A stretch of DNA of 64,000 nucleotides, taken from Lachnospiraceae bacterium (GTDB taxonomy: Bacteria > Bacillota > Clostridia > Lachnospirales > Lachnospiraceae). The position numbers and the translations under genes were made by a program. Below the pieces are notes generated by a model. The model saw only the letters and a list, made by a program, of their open reading frames with translations. It was not told where the DNA came from and did not search any database. The stretch covers positions 124,001 through 188,000 of the forward strand of contig JAFTKW010000015.1 in the NCBI GenBank assembly GCA_017453065.1, read 5' to 3'. Shown piece by piece: positions 8,077-17,985 of this stretch. Position 1 is the stretch's first letter. Each line of letters begins with the position of its first letter.

Positions 8077-9825
8077 ATGCTGAATATTTTGAAGAAGATG
8101 AATCTTCTACTAGACAAAAAACAGAAGCGCACAATGGTATGGCTGGTAATCATGATGATAGTCGGCGCTGGATTGCAGGTTGCCGGAGTGGGAATGATTG
8201 TTCCCGTGGTTAGCATGGTTATGGATGCGGATGCGGTTCATGGAGATGGACTGGCCAATACCCTGTACGAACTGATAGGAGTAGAATCGGTCACATCCTT
8301 TACAGCAATCATTATGGTTGCACTGGTAGTGGTATTCATAGTTAAGAACGTATTCCTTTATTTTCAACAGAAAGTAATGTATGCCTTTGTATATACCAAT
8401 CAGTTCCGTACCTCAGAGAGAATGATGAAAAATTATTTGCGCAGAGGTTATGAGTTTTACTTAAATGCGGATACTGCTGTAGTACAGAGAACCATCACCT
8501 CCGATGTGAACAATATGTATGCGCTGATTTTGGCGGTGCTGCAGCTTATTTCCGATGGCATCATCTTTGGGTTCCTTGTAGTGTATTGTCTGGCACAGGA
8601 TGTGGTCATGAGCCTGGTCCTTGCCTCTGTGATGCTACTTCTCTTGTGGGTCATCAAGAAGGTGTTAAAGCCAATTCTTCGAAAGGCTGGACAGGACAAT
8701 CAGGATTACTACAGTGCACTGTTTAAATGGATTTCCCAGACAGTGCAGGGTATTAAGGAAGTAAAAATTGGCGGCAAAGAACAGTACTTTGTGGCAGAAT
8801 ATATTAAGTGCGGCGAGGGCTATGTAAACGCCGTACAAAAATACAGCTTGTACAACAATATTCCAAAACTTTTTATAGAGACTATCTGTGTAGCGTGTAT
8901 GATTGGCTATATGCTGGTGATGATGCTTGGCGGTGTGGACTCAGATAGAATGATGCAGACCTTGACCGCTTTTGCGGCAGCGGCTTTGGTATTGCTTCCA
9001 TGTGTAAACCGTCTGAACAATCAGATTAACAATATCACTTACTTTGAGCCTTTCTTTATGGGCGTATCCGACAACCTTCAGGATGAAATCAGTGGCAACA
9101 AGACGGATATGACAGGCTGGGGTGTGGCTTCCGAAAAACTTCCAGTGAAGAAATCTATCCTGCTGGATGATATCACATACGCCTATCCAAATACGGACAA
9201 ACTGATTTTTGACCATGCAAGCTTGGAAATCCCAATTGGAGCAGCGGTAGGTATCGTGGGTACATCTGGAGCTGGTAAAACTACAGTGGTAGACATTTTG
9301 TTAGGGCTTTTAGAGTGCAAGACTGGCGCCATTTATGCAGATGGTGTAGATGTGAAGACCAAGTACAGAGCATGGCTGAAAAATGTGGGTTACATTCCTC
9401 AGATGATTTTTATGCTGGATGACACTATCAGACACAATGTTGCTTTTGGTGTGCCAGATGAAGAAATCAGTGAAGAGCGTATCTGGGAGGTGCTCAGAGA
9501 AGCTCAGCTTGAAGACTTTGTGAAGAGCCTTCCAGAAGGCTTAGATACAGGCATCGGCGAGAGAGGAATTCGTCTCTCTGGCGGTCAAAGACAGAGAATT
9601 GGTATTGCAAGAGCCCTTTATGAGGATCCAGAGGTGCTGATTTTGGATGAGGCGACTTCTGCGCTTGACAATGATACAGAAGCCGCAATCATGGAGTCTA
9701 TCAATCGACTTCAAGGCAAAAAAACACTTGTTATCATTGCCCATAGATTGCAGACAATTGAAAAATGTGACATGGTTTATCGCGTGGAAAATGGAAAAGC
9801 AGTTTTGGAAAAAACAAGACAATAG
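8077..9825 (+). CDS. ABC exporter with fused membrane and ATPase domains (MsbA/PglK-like)
   Basis: The 582-residue half-transporter has six membrane helices in residues 20-310 and an ATPase domain from about 350. The ATPase shows Walker A (GTSGAGKTT), signature LSGGQRQRIGIARAL, Walker B VLILDEATSALD and the switch histidine in IIAHRLQT. The family includes MsbA and the lipid-linked oligosaccharide flippase PglK, and the context (glycosyltransferases, acyltransferase) supports flipping of a polyprenyl-linked glycan. It would act as a homodimer in the plasma membrane. The following SGNH gene begins inside its last 35 bases. A drug or lipid exporter is the alternative. Confidence 0.82.
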   Translation: MLNILKKMNLLLDKKQKRTMVWLVIMMIVGAGLQVAGVGMIVPVVSMVMDADAVHGDGLANTLYELIGVESVTSFTAIIMVALVVVFIVKNVFLYFQQKVMYAFVYTNQFRTSERMMKNYLRRGYEFYLNADTAVVQRTITSDVNNMYALILAVLQLISDGIIFGFLVVYCLAQDVVMSLVLASVMLLLLWVIKKVLKPILRKAGQDNQDYYSALFKWISQTVQGIKEVKIGGKEQYFVAEYIKCGEGYVNAVQKYSLYNNIPKLFIETICVACMIGYMLVMMLGGVDSDRMMQTLTAFAAAALVLLPCVNRLNNQINNITYFEPFFMGVSDNLQDEISGNKTDMTGWGVASEKLPVKKSILLDDITYAYPNTDKLIFDHASLEIPIGAAVGIVGTSGAGKTTVVDILLGLLECKTGAIYADGVDVKTKYRAWLKNVGYIPQMIFMLDDTIRHNVAFGVPDEEISEERIWEVLREAQLEDFVKSLPEGLDTGIGERGIRLSGGQRQRIGIARALYEDPEVLILDEATSALDNDTEAAIMESINRLQGKKTLVIIAHRLQTIEKCDMVYRVENGKAVLEKTRQ

Positions 9826-10678
9826 AATATGGATTAAAGTAGCGTCGTTTGCTTTGGCTGCGGTGCTTCTTTTGCTGTGTGTGTGGCCATCGCCCAAAAA
9901 ACTACAGTATGATGTGGTGTTGATGGGAGATAGTGTAATTGGAAACAAGGTGGCTCACAAAAGTATTGCTGTTCACGAGTATATTGCCGAGCAAACAGGC
10001 TTGACAGTATTCAATGGTGCGTTTGGTGGAAGTGGTATGGCAAAACAGACAGGGGAATCTGGGGCGGTATGTAATTCCAGTTGGTGCATGGCAAATCTTG
10101 CTCAGGCCATCTGCTTGGATACATGGGAAGGAGCAAAGGCTTCCATGGCTTATGCGGACCATTACAAAGATACCAACCGACAGGCTTTTTCGGGGTACAA
10201 GGAGCGAATGGAGGCCCTTTCACAGATTGACTTCGAGAATGTGAGGGTTTTGATTATTGAGCATGGTACCAATGATTACAATTCTGGTGTACCCATTGAC
10301 AATGAAGAGGATCCTTTTGACATAGGAACCTTTGGCGGAGCACTGAGAAGTGCTTTGACTCTTTTGCAGAAGCACTATCCAGATTTGCGCATTGTACTTG
10401 TAACTCCGGCCTACTGCGAAGTGGGAACAGAGGAGAAGTACTCTTCCGATACCAAAGATTGGGGCGGTGGATTGTTGGCCAAATATGTGGAAAAAGAATT
10501 GGAAATTGCTGCGCAGTACGGCGTAGAAGTGATAGATGCATATCACCAGTCCGGACTTAACGCAGACAATGTTTATGATTATACAACTGATGGTTTGCAT
10601 CCAAACGCAGATGGAATCGTTCTGCTGGGAGATTTGATATCAAACTATCTGAAAGGAAATGTAAATGAAGATAAGTGA
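9791..10678 (+). CDS. Membrane-anchored SGNH/GDSL hydrolase
   Basis: The start at 9791 (MEKQFWKKQDNR) gives an N-terminal anchor helix at about residues 15-35 and an outside catalytic domain. Block I is MGDSVIGN with nucleophile Ser48, block III is EHGTNDYN and block V is DGLHPN with Asp267 and His270. All catalytic elements are therefore present. Such enzymes remove or transfer acyl groups; in a polysaccharide locus an O-acetyl esterase or transferase for glycans is likely. It overlaps the transporter upstream by 35 bases and the GtrII-like gene downstream by 14. A related but degraded copy lies at 18798-19787. Confidence 0.8.
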   Translation: MEKQFWKKQDNRIWIKVASFALAAVLLLLCVWPSPKKLQYDVVLMGDSVIGNKVAHKSIAVHEYIAEQTGLTVFNGAFGGSGMAKQTGESGAVCNSSWCMANLAQAICLDTWEGAKASMAYADHYKDTNRQAFSGYKERMEALSQIDFENVRVLIIEHGTNDYNSGVPIDNEEDPFDIGTFGGALRSALTLLQKHYPDLRIVLVTPAYCEVGTEEKYSSDTKDWGGGLLAKYVEKELEIAAQYGVEVIDAYHQSGLNADNVYDYTTDGLHPNADGIVLLGDLISNYLKGNVNEDK

Positions 10679-12221
10679 ACCAACTTGGGTTTGGGAAATA
10701 CTTAAACAAAAAATAAAAAAGCAGTGGATTATAGTCTTTGTGGCTACATTTGTGATAGGGCTTATCGCTCATGCAACCATTATGCTGCAAGATATCCCCA
10801 ATCATGATGGCTTGGCGAGTATGTACTTTGACCAGAATATGATTACATCAGGCAGATGGTTTTTGAGCATTGCCTGCGGTTTTTCATCCTACTTTACTTT
10901 GCCATGGCTCATTGGACTATTGGGTCTGATTCTGCTGTCTGTAACTGCGGTGCTTTTGGCGGATTTGCTTCAGATAGAAAGTGCATGGCTGGGGTGTCTG
11001 GTGGGAGGTCTTTTGGTTACTTTCCCAGCACTGACTTCTACCTTTGCCTATGTATACACATTGGATGGATATATGCTTGGGCTGATGCTTTCTGTGCTTG
11101 CTGTCTGGTTTGTGGCAAGGGGTGGCAAAAAGTGGATGGCAGGTGCAGTCTGCCTGGCCTTTAGTATGGGCGTCTATCAGGCTTATTTGCCGTTTGCAAT
11201 TCTGCTCAGCTTGTATGCAGTGCTGATGGCCTTTTTGGAAGAGAAAGAGAAGGGGCGCAAAGTAAAGGCACTGGGTTCCTACTTGGGAATGGGCGTGTGT
11301 GGCATGGTCCTTTACTATGTGATTTTGCAGATTCTTCTTTGGATACAAGGCAAACAGCTGGCGTCTTACCAGGGAATCGATGGCATGGGCAGCGTGGCTG
11401 GACTGGATTTGCTTGGAACAGTTAAGTCCATTTTTGGCGACTTTATCCAATTCACCCTCAAGGGACATATTCTATTTAACAATATTTTTTCTACAACGGC
11501 TGTTGTGGTGCTTATCTTGACTACAGCGTTGGTGCTTGTACTACTTGCAATAGACAAAAAGCTGTTTAAGAGCATTTGGTTTTACTTGATAGTGATTGCC
11601 TTGGTGGTAATTGTGCCAGTGGCAACCAATGTGATATTGATTATTTCTCCAGGAGTGAATTATCATCTGCTGATGAGATATCAGTGGGTACTTTTTGTTA
11701 TATTGGCTCTGGCTTTTTGCAACAGATATATCGTTGTGCTGAAGAACCAAATGCCGCTGGGTAAATGGGCGATGCTATTGTGCGCTGCAGTACTGACCTT
11801 CAACTATTTGGTGGTGGATCAGATCGCTTATTCCAATCTGGAAAAGAAATATGAAAAAACATATAGTTACTGCTTAAGACTTCTGGATCGCATGGAGCAG
11901 ACGCAGGGGTATTATCCTGGAATTCCTGTGGCTATGATTGGTGTGGTTTCAGAGGATAACTTCCCTGTAACAGATATTACAGGAGAGGTAACCGGATCGA
12001 TTATTGGAGCGACTGGGGATTATCTGCTTTACACTTCTGCGAACTACCAGAGTTTTATGAAACATTACATGGGAGTGGAAATCAATCCAGTGAGCGGTGA
12101 AGATATGCTACGTATTTATGACAGTGAGGAATATAGAGCCCTTGAGAGCTTTCCGGGTGCCAATTCCATGAAGGTTGTAGACGGGGTTTTGTACATCAAA
12201 ACAGAAAATGTAGCTGAATAA
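10665..12221 (+). CDS. GtrII-type glucosyltransferase, multi-pass membrane protein
   Basis: The 518-residue product has about ten membrane helices. A conserved first outside loop contains IPNHDGLASMYFDQNMITSGRW, the acidic loop of the Glucos_trans_II family (phage-type GtrII). These GT-C enzymes use undecaprenyl-phosphate glucose to decorate a polysaccharide outside the membrane. A soluble region follows the last helices (after about residue 400). The next gene encodes a GtrB-type enzyme that would make the donor, which supports the assignment. No GtrA flippase is visible in the window. Confidence 0.75.
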   Translation: MKISEPTWVWEILKQKIKKQWIIVFVATFVIGLIAHATIMLQDIPNHDGLASMYFDQNMITSGRWFLSIACGFSSYFTLPWLIGLLGLILLSVTAVLLADLLQIESAWLGCLVGGLLVTFPALTSTFAYVYTLDGYMLGLMLSVLAVWFVARGGKKWMAGAVCLAFSMGVYQAYLPFAILLSLYAVLMAFLEEKEKGRKVKALGSYLGMGVCGMVLYYVILQILLWIQGKQLASYQGIDGMGSVAGLDLLGTVKSIFGDFIQFTLKGHILFNNIFSTTAVVVLILTTALVLVLLAIDKKLFKSIWFYLIVIALVVIVPVATNVILIISPGVNYHLLMRYQWVLFVILALAFCNRYIVVLKNQMPLGKWAMLLCAAVLTFNYLVVDQIAYSNLEKKYEKTYSYCLRLLDRMEQTQGYYPGIPVAMIGVVSEDNFPVTDITGEVTGSIIGATGDYLLYTSANYQSFMKHYMGVEINPVSGEDMLRIYDSEEYRALESFPGANSMKVVDGVLYIKTENVAE

Positions 12222-12248
12222 AGGCAGATTCAGATAAAGAGGGATATC

Positions 12249-13196
12249 ATGGCAAAGTTATCGATTATTTTACCTTCCTATAACGAGGAACAGAATATTG
12301 CAAACACATCGAATGTGCTATCTACGCTTTTGGAGGAACATCAGATTGACTATGAACTGATTTTTGTCAGTGACGGCTCAAAGGATGCAACTTACAGTGA
12401 AATCTTGAAGGCGGCAGAAGCAAATCCTAATGTCAAGGGAGCGGAGTTTAGCCGCAATTTTGGTAAAGAGGCAACGATTTTTGCAGGACTTCAGCTTGCA
12501 GTTGGCGATGCTTGTATTGTGATGGACTGTGATTTGCAGCATCCTCCTACAGTGATTCCACAGATGTGGGCTCTTTGGCAGGAAGGCTATGAAGTTGTGG
12601 AAGGCGTGAAATCCAGCAGGGGCAAAGAGAGTTTGGCGTACAAATTGTCTGCTGGGCTTTTCTACAAAATCATGAGTAAACTTATCAAGATGGATATGAA
12701 TGCATCCTCGGACTACAAACTGTTGGATCGCAAGGTGGTAGATGTGCTTTTGGGACTTAAGGAGCACAACACCTTCTTCAGAGCGTTGACATTCTGGGCT
12801 GGCTTCCACACAACTACAGTAGAATATGAAGTGCAGGAAAGGCTTTACGGAGAGAGCAAGTGGTCGGTACTTTCTTTGATGAAATATGCCATCAGCAATG
12901 CCACTTCCTTTAGTACTCTTCCTTTGCAACTGGTGACTGTGATGGGAATGGTTTCGGTTTTGTTTAGTGTGGTTTTGGGCATTCAGACACTGGTGAAGTA
13001 TTTACTTGACACAGCGGTGGAAGGATTTACCACAGTAATTTTGTTGATACTGATTATTGGTGGATTTATCATGATCAGTTTGGGAATCATTGGACACTAT
13101 ATTGCCCGCATCTATGAAGAGGTGAAGGGTAGACCGAAGTACATTATCAGTAAAGTAACAGAAAATGTGCAGGGTAATATCGTGGGACGAGGATAA
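12249..13196 (+). CDS. GtrB-type polyprenyl-phosphate glucosyltransferase (GT2)
   Basis: The 315-residue enzyme shows LSIILPSYNEEQNI, FVSDGSKDAT, GAEFSRNFGKEATIFAGL and MDCDLQHPP, which are the signature blocks of GtrB/YfdH. Two membrane helices follow at about residues 232-255 and 265-290. It transfers glucose (or a similar sugar) from a UDP donor to undecaprenyl phosphate. The GtrII-like gene directly upstream would use the product. This second GtrB-like copy in the window (see 6029-6976) suggests two different side-chain reactions. Confidence 0.85.
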   Translation: MAKLSIILPSYNEEQNIANTSNVLSTLLEEHQIDYELIFVSDGSKDATYSEILKAAEANPNVKGAEFSRNFGKEATIFAGLQLAVGDACIVMDCDLQHPPTVIPQMWALWQEGYEVVEGVKSSRGKESLAYKLSAGLFYKIMSKLIKMDMNASSDYKLLDRKVVDVLLGLKEHNTFFRALTFWAGFHTTTVEYEVQERLYGESKWSVLSLMKYAISNATSFSTLPLQLVTVMGMVSVLFSVVLGIQTLVKYLLDTAVEGFTTVILLILIIGGFIMISLGIIGHYIARIYEEVKGRPKYIISKVTENVQGNIVGRG

Positions 13197-13240
13197 GTGC
13201 TGTCTTATATATTTCAGAAGGCAAGGTTAGGAATAGAACG

Positions 13241-14341
13241 ATGAAAAAGCGAATGGCGAATATCGAACTGCTTCGAGTTTTGTCTATGCTTATGGTGGTA
13301 ATGCTTCACTTTTTGGGAAAAGGGGAGCTGTTGCCCAAATTGACAGGAAGCATGGACGCAGCGGGATATGTGGCGTGGTTTATGGAATCGCTGTGTATTG
13401 TAGCAGTCAATGTTTATATGCTTATAAGTGGATATTTTTTGGTGGAGAGCAGTTTTAAACTGGGAAGACTTCTGTCTTTGATGCTGCAGGTGATTTTTTA
13501 CAGCGTGCTAGTACCTGTGGTGCTGGTATGTGCAGGAGTGCTTGAACTTGGAAATATCAGTTTTTATCAGCTTTTACAGTATGTGTTTCCTACATTAATG
13601 GAACAGTACTGGTTTGTGACGGCGTATGTACTCATGTATCTGCTGTCTCCGTTTTTGGGGGCTGCGGTCCACCACATGAGCAAGAGGAAATTGGAGATTG
13701 CTTTAGGACTTTTGCTGGTGGTCATGTCCCTCAGTAAATCTATTCTTCCAGTACAACTGGAGATGGACCGTTTTGGCTATGATGCGCTATGGTTTGTGAC
13801 GGTCTATTTGGTGGCAGCCTATATCAGGCTTTATGGAATACCTTTCTTTGGCAGTGGTAAAAAGAGTTTTGCCATGTATCTGCTTGGAGGAGCGGGTATT
13901 TATGCTTTGACCATGCTACTTCACATCGTTTGTGTGAAGACTGGCGCTTTGGAATTTTTTGTGGATGTGGCCTATGAGTACAACCATATCTTTAATTTGT
14001 TTGCTGCAGTGGCGCTGTTCTATGCCTTTTTGCATCTGAAGTTGCCAGAGGGCAAACTGGCGAAGACCATCTGTAAATTAGGGGGCCTAAGCTTTGGCGT
14101 ATATTTGTTGCACGAACAGATTGAAATCCGTTATCTATGGCCGAAATGGCTTGGGGCTGAGCAGGTTTCAAGCATTGGGCAGCTTCTGCTTACAAGTTTG
14201 GCGGCTGTGCTGGTAGTGTTCGTGGCGGGCGTAGCAGTAGATGCCCTACGACAAATGATTTTTAAAGGGTTTGGAAAATTACTTTCAGCTTTACATTTGA
14301 CAGGCTGGATTGAACGCATAGATCAGAAGATGAAAGAATAA
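13241..14341 (+). CDS. Acyltransferase family 3 membrane protein
   Basis: The 366-residue protein has about ten membrane helices and opens with RMANIELLRVLSMLMVVMLHFLGKG. The arginine in ELLR and the histidine in MLHF are the conserved acyl-transfer residues of this family (OafA/OatA type). There is no C-terminal SGNH domain, unlike OatA; the separate SGNH protein at 9791-10678 could supply that activity. The expected role is O-acetylation of the polysaccharide. The ribosome site is weak (TTAGGAA). Confidence 0.82.
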   Translation: MKKRMANIELLRVLSMLMVVMLHFLGKGELLPKLTGSMDAAGYVAWFMESLCIVAVNVYMLISGYFLVESSFKLGRLLSLMLQVIFYSVLVPVVLVCAGVLELGNISFYQLLQYVFPTLMEQYWFVTAYVLMYLLSPFLGAAVHHMSKRKLEIALGLLLVVMSLSKSILPVQLEMDRFGYDALWFVTVYLVAAYIRLYGIPFFGSGKKSFAMYLLGGAGIYALTMLLHIVCVKTGALEFFVDVAYEYNHIFNLFAAVALFYAFLHLKLPEGKLAKTICKLGGLSFGVYLLHEQIEIRYLWPKWLGAEQVSSIGQLLLTSLAAVLVVFVAGVAVDALRQMIFKGFGKLLSALHLTGWIERIDQKMKE

Positions 14342-14381
14342 AGGATTAGCCTGAATTAGTCGGGCCAGGAAAGGAAATAAA

Positions 14382-15509
14382 ATGATTAATTTTAATGTAC
14401 CTCCTTACACAGGAAAAGAATTAGAGTATGTATCACAGGCTGTTGCAAATCACAAGATTTGCGGTGATGGTGAATTTACGCGCAAGTGTAATGCTTGGTT
14501 TGAAGAAAAAACAGGTACAGCAAAGTGCTTGCTTACCACTTCCTGCACACATGCTACAGAGATGGCGGCACTTCTTGCAAATATCAAAGAAGGGGACGAA
14601 GTGATTATGCCTTCTTATACCTTTGTTTCTACAGCAGATGCATTTGTGCTTCGTGGAGCAACGGTGGTGTTTGTGGATATTAGACCAGATACCATGAACA
14701 TAGATGAAAATTTGATTGAGGATGCCATCACAGAACGTACGAAGGCTATTGTTCCTGTGCATTATGCAGGTGTTTCTTGCGAGATGGACAAGATTATGGA
14801 TATTGCAAAAAGACATAATCTGATTGTAATCGAAGATGCTGCACAAGGCGTTATGTCAACCTATAAAGGACAGCCATTGGGTACCATCGGCGATTTTGGT
14901 GCATATAGTTTCCATGAGACCAAGAACTATAGCATGGGCGAGGGCGGTGCTCTGCTCATTAAACACGAAAAAGATATCGAGGATGCGGAAATTATTCGTG
15001 AAAAGGGAACCAACAGAAGTAAGTTCTTCCGCGGACAGATTGACAAGTATACCTGGGTTAACTATGGTTCTTCCTACCTTCCAAGTGATATGAACGCTGC
15101 ATACCTTTATGCGCAGCTGGAGATTGCAGAGCAAATTAACGATGCGCGACTTGCCATTTGGAACAGATACTATGAGAGATTGCAGCCTTTGAAGGAGGCT
15201 GGCAAAATTGAATTGCCTATCGTGCCTGAAAATTGCGTACACAATGCGCATATGTTCTATATCAAGGCCAAGGATTTGGAAGAAAGAACAGCGTTTATTA
15301 ACTTCCTCAAGGAAAAGGGCGTTATGTCTGTGTTCCACTATGTGCCACTTCATTCCGCTCCTGCAGGGGTTAAGTACGGACGCTTCCATGGAGAAGACAA
15401 GTACACAACAAAGGAAAGTGAAAGATTGGCTCGTTTGCCATTGTACTATGGTTTGACCATGGAACAGGTAGACTATATTTGCGATACTGTAATAGAATTT
15501 TATGAATAA
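14382..15509 (+). CDS. dTDP-4-amino-4,6-dideoxyhexose transaminase (DegT/WecE type)
   Basis: The 375-residue PLP enzyme has the DegT/DnrJ/EryC1/StrS fold. The motif SFHETKNYSMGEGGAL, with PLP lysine Lys181, is characteristic of WecE/RffA, which forms dTDP-4-amino-4,6-dideoxygalactose from the 4-keto-6-deoxy sugar. VIEDAAQGV contains the aspartate that pairs with the PLP nitrogen. RmlA and RmlB in this window can supply the 4-keto substrate, so the glycan may contain a 4-amino-4,6-dideoxyhexose. AGGAAAGG precedes the ATG. The stop overlaps the next gene by 8 bases. Confidence 0.85.
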   Translation: MINFNVPPYTGKELEYVSQAVANHKICGDGEFTRKCNAWFEEKTGTAKCLLTTSCTHATEMAALLANIKEGDEVIMPSYTFVSTADAFVLRGATVVFVDIRPDTMNIDENLIEDAITERTKAIVPVHYAGVSCEMDKIMDIAKRHNLIVIEDAAQGVMSTYKGQPLGTIGDFGAYSFHETKNYSMGEGGALLIKHEKDIEDAEIIREKGTNRSKFFRGQIDKYTWVNYGSSYLPSDMNAAYLYAQLEIAEQINDARLAIWNRYYERLQPLKEAGKIELPIVPENCVHNAHMFYIKAKDLEERTAFINFLKEKGVMSVFHYVPLHSAPAGVKYGRFHGEDKYTTKESERLARLPLYYGLTMEQVDYICDTVIEFYE

Positions 15510-16896
15510 AATAAAGCCTATTGTTTGGAAAATTGCATATGACTTAGGTCTGATTGTGATGGGGATCCAGATACTGCTTGGAGTTTGCTGGCTCCTTCAA
15601 AACTTGTGGCTTGTGCCAGATTTTCCACAAACGGTAGAGCTGCTGGAAATGAGCGAAACATGGGTGCTTGATGAGTATGCTGGGGCTGCCTATGTGGCGC
15701 TTGTTTTTGTTGCACAGACTTTGCAGAACTGTCTAGGAATACCTTTTCAGATATTCCTTTATGTGCTACAGCTTGCACTTGGAATCTGGGCTGTGTATAG
15801 GCTTTTGCGCTATGCTTTTGCTGACCATGGAGAGGTCTTTTTAAAGGAGAAACGAGGCAAACTGGTATTGGCTAGTTTGTTTGTAAACACTATTCCTTTT
15901 TTACTACAGGCGCACATGGCAGTGCTGCCTTATTCTCTTGCTGGTTCGATGCTTTTTGCGCTGCTGGCAGAGCTTCTTTCACTGATTCGTTGGTCTGGCA
16001 ATGATGAGTGCCTTGGGGACAAAAAAGGGCTTGCAAAAAAAATGACTATCCTAATAGTGCTTTGGTGTCTTTCTGCACTGATTTACCCGGGGCATAGGAT
16101 GATTTCGGGTGCAGTGGTTGTGCTAGGTGTGCTTTGTGTAGGTATTGGGCGCAAAGAACTACGAGGCTGGCTGGTGATAGGCGTTGTGCTTGGCGCACTG
16201 CTTGGCGGTTTGACGCTAGCAGTGACTAGTGAAGAGGGAAGCAGGAACAAGATACAAAATACATTGGAATCTCAAGCTATGCAGAGACTGGCCTGGCCAC
16301 ATCTTGAATCCATGGAGTCTGTCTGGCCATGGGATGTTGTCGTTGCTTTTTCTGAAGAGGAGTTGGGATATGTCTCGGTGACTCCAGAGAGAGTAAGGGA
16401 TGTTTTCGGTCCTTGGATGGAGGAAAAGTTTGGCAAAGAACTGGCCAATGCATATTATGGTGATATGGCGGTGGCGGCACTGCGTTACAATACCAAGGCG
16501 GTATTGAGTCAGATAGGAAAAGATATGTGCTTTTACCTGTGCCCGCAGTGGTCGACGTTGCAAGGTTTGGAAGGCAAAGGGGTGTCCTATACGGGACAAA
16601 ACTATGAGAGACTTCAGGAATCTACTCCAAAATTGACCCAAGTTTTTGTGAAATGGAGCGGGATAAGTTTTGTGGTATTTTGCTTGATGACGATTGCCTG
16701 CTGGCGTAGAAATAAAATGAGCGGTCTGTGGCTCGGATTGGTAGTTTTTGCTTGGGCTACATTAGTGGTTAGCTGTACGTGGACTTCTGGAGGCATGGTG
16801 GATTACTTAAAGAGCTTCGCTGTGATGGCGATATGGGGAATGCTGATGACCTTGTGGTTGTGGGCAGGAGAAGAAAGAGGAGCAGACTCTAAATGA
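15502..16896 (+). CDS. Uncharacterised multi-pass membrane protein
   Basis: The 464-residue product has about ten hydrophobic helices with a larger outside loop around residues 250-375, which contains VWPWDVVVAFS and YYGDMAVAALRYN. I do not recognise a named family. The general layout, with many helices and a soluble loop before the last ones, resembles GT-C glycosyltransferases. It overlaps both neighbours (8 bases upstream, ATGA downstream), which points to an operon role in glycan assembly. Confidence 0.7.
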   Translation: MNKIKPIVWKIAYDLGLIVMGIQILLGVCWLLQNLWLVPDFPQTVELLEMSETWVLDEYAGAAYVALVFVAQTLQNCLGIPFQIFLYVLQLALGIWAVYRLLRYAFADHGEVFLKEKRGKLVLASLFVNTIPFLLQAHMAVLPYSLAGSMLFALLAELLSLIRWSGNDECLGDKKGLAKKMTILIVLWCLSALIYPGHRMISGAVVVLGVLCVGIGRKELRGWLVIGVVLGALLGGLTLAVTSEEGSRNKIQNTLESQAMQRLAWPHLESMESVWPWDVVVAFSEEELGYVSVTPERVRDVFGPWMEEKFGKELANAYYGDMAVAALRYNTKAVLSQIGKDMCFYLCPQWSTLQGLEGKGVSYTGQNYERLQESTPKLTQVFVKWSGISFVVFCLMTIACWRRNKMSGLWLGLVVFAWATLVVSCTWTSGGMVDYLKSFAVMAIWGMLMTLWLWAGEERGADSK

Positions 16897-17975
16897 TTGT
16901 TTTGCAGATATTAAGTTTGATTTTTTGGATATGGGTGCTTCCGGTTGTGCTGGGACTTATTCCGGCAGGGCTGATAGACAAAGAAAGAAAATTACTGGGT
17001 TTGCCTTTGATTTGTGGTTACATTCTGCAGTGGTTTGTCTTTCATATATTAGCAGTTCCTGTTATTTTGCTACAAGAAATAAATCCAATATTTGACTTCA
17101 CTTTTTTGGCGTGGATTTATGGAACGATTTTGGTGCTGGTTGGAGCTTTGGTGATCTTGTTTTATGTAAAAAAACGGGAACTTTTGAATTGGAGAAGAAC
17201 GGAATCTCCTTTTGTATGGGGCAGAACGAGTAAAATCTTTTTTGCTTTGTTTTGGGTTGTGTTTGCAATCCAGATTCTGGGTATATTGTTTTTGGCGTTT
17301 GCGGACGGAGATGACGCGTACTATGTGGCAGTGGCCACTATCGCAGAGAAGAGTGATACCATGTATAGGATTCAAGCATATACAGGTGGCGCTGGAACCA
17401 TGGATTTGCGCCATGCGCTTGCTCCTATGCCTATGTGGATAGCCTTTGTCAGCAGAGTCAGTGGCATTCATGTGGCTACTGTTGCACATGTGGCAGTTCC
17501 GATAGTGCTTCTTTTGATTACTTATGGATTGTATGCGAGTATTGGACAGATTCTGTGCAAGGACAAGCGTGAAATGGTACCCCTGTTTTTGTTTATTTCC
17601 AGTTTGCTTGTGGTCTTCGGAAACTATTCCATGAAGACGGCAGAGACATTTTTGATTACAAGGACAGCTCAAGGGAAATCCATTTTGGGAAATGTGGTAT
17701 TCCCCTTTGCCATATTGTTGGTTTTGATGCTGATAGACAGGGTGGCGAGGAAGGACGATACGGGAGTGATGCTTTGGTGCATGCTGATTATGCTGTCTGG
17801 CGTAGCTTGCTTGTGTAGCGCCCTTGGGGGAGTGCTTATTATTGCACTTTATGGTGTGGTTGGTTTTTATACTAGTCTGTGTTACAAGCGGTGGAATATC
17901 TTAAACCGTATGATTAGTTGTTGCCTTCCAGCGCTATTAAGCATTGCGTTGTATTTATTTGTGCAGAAGTTTTAG
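16893..17975 (+). CDS. DUF6077-like membrane protein, N-terminal half (possible frameshift)
   Basis: The 360-residue product is hydrophobic, with about ten helices. It contains the loop FADGDDAYYVAVATIAEKS followed by LRHALAPMPMWIAFVSRV, which I associate with the DUF6077 family of large membrane proteins. It ends abruptly at VQKF, before the C-terminal part expected of that family. The missing part appears to lie in the next frame, from 17974 onward. Losing one base of the TTTT tract at 17970-17973 would join both into one protein of about 617 residues. Confidence 0.6.
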   Translation: MIVLQILSLIFWIWVLPVVLGLIPAGLIDKERKLLGLPLICGYILQWFVFHILAVPVILLQEINPIFDFTFLAWIYGTILVLVGALVILFYVKKRELLNWRRTESPFVWGRTSKIFFALFWVVFAIQILGILFLAFADGDDAYYVAVATIAEKSDTMYRIQAYTGGAGTMDLRHALAPMPMWIAFVSRVSGIHVATVAHVAVPIVLLLITYGLYASIGQILCKDKREMVPLFLFISSLLVVFGNYSMKTAETFLITRTAQGKSILGNVVFPFAILLVLMLIDRVARKDDTGVMLWCMLIMLSGVACLCSALGGVLIIALYGVVGFYTSLCYKRWNILNRMISCCLPALLSIALYLFVQKF

Positions 17976-17985
17976 AGGTGTAAAT

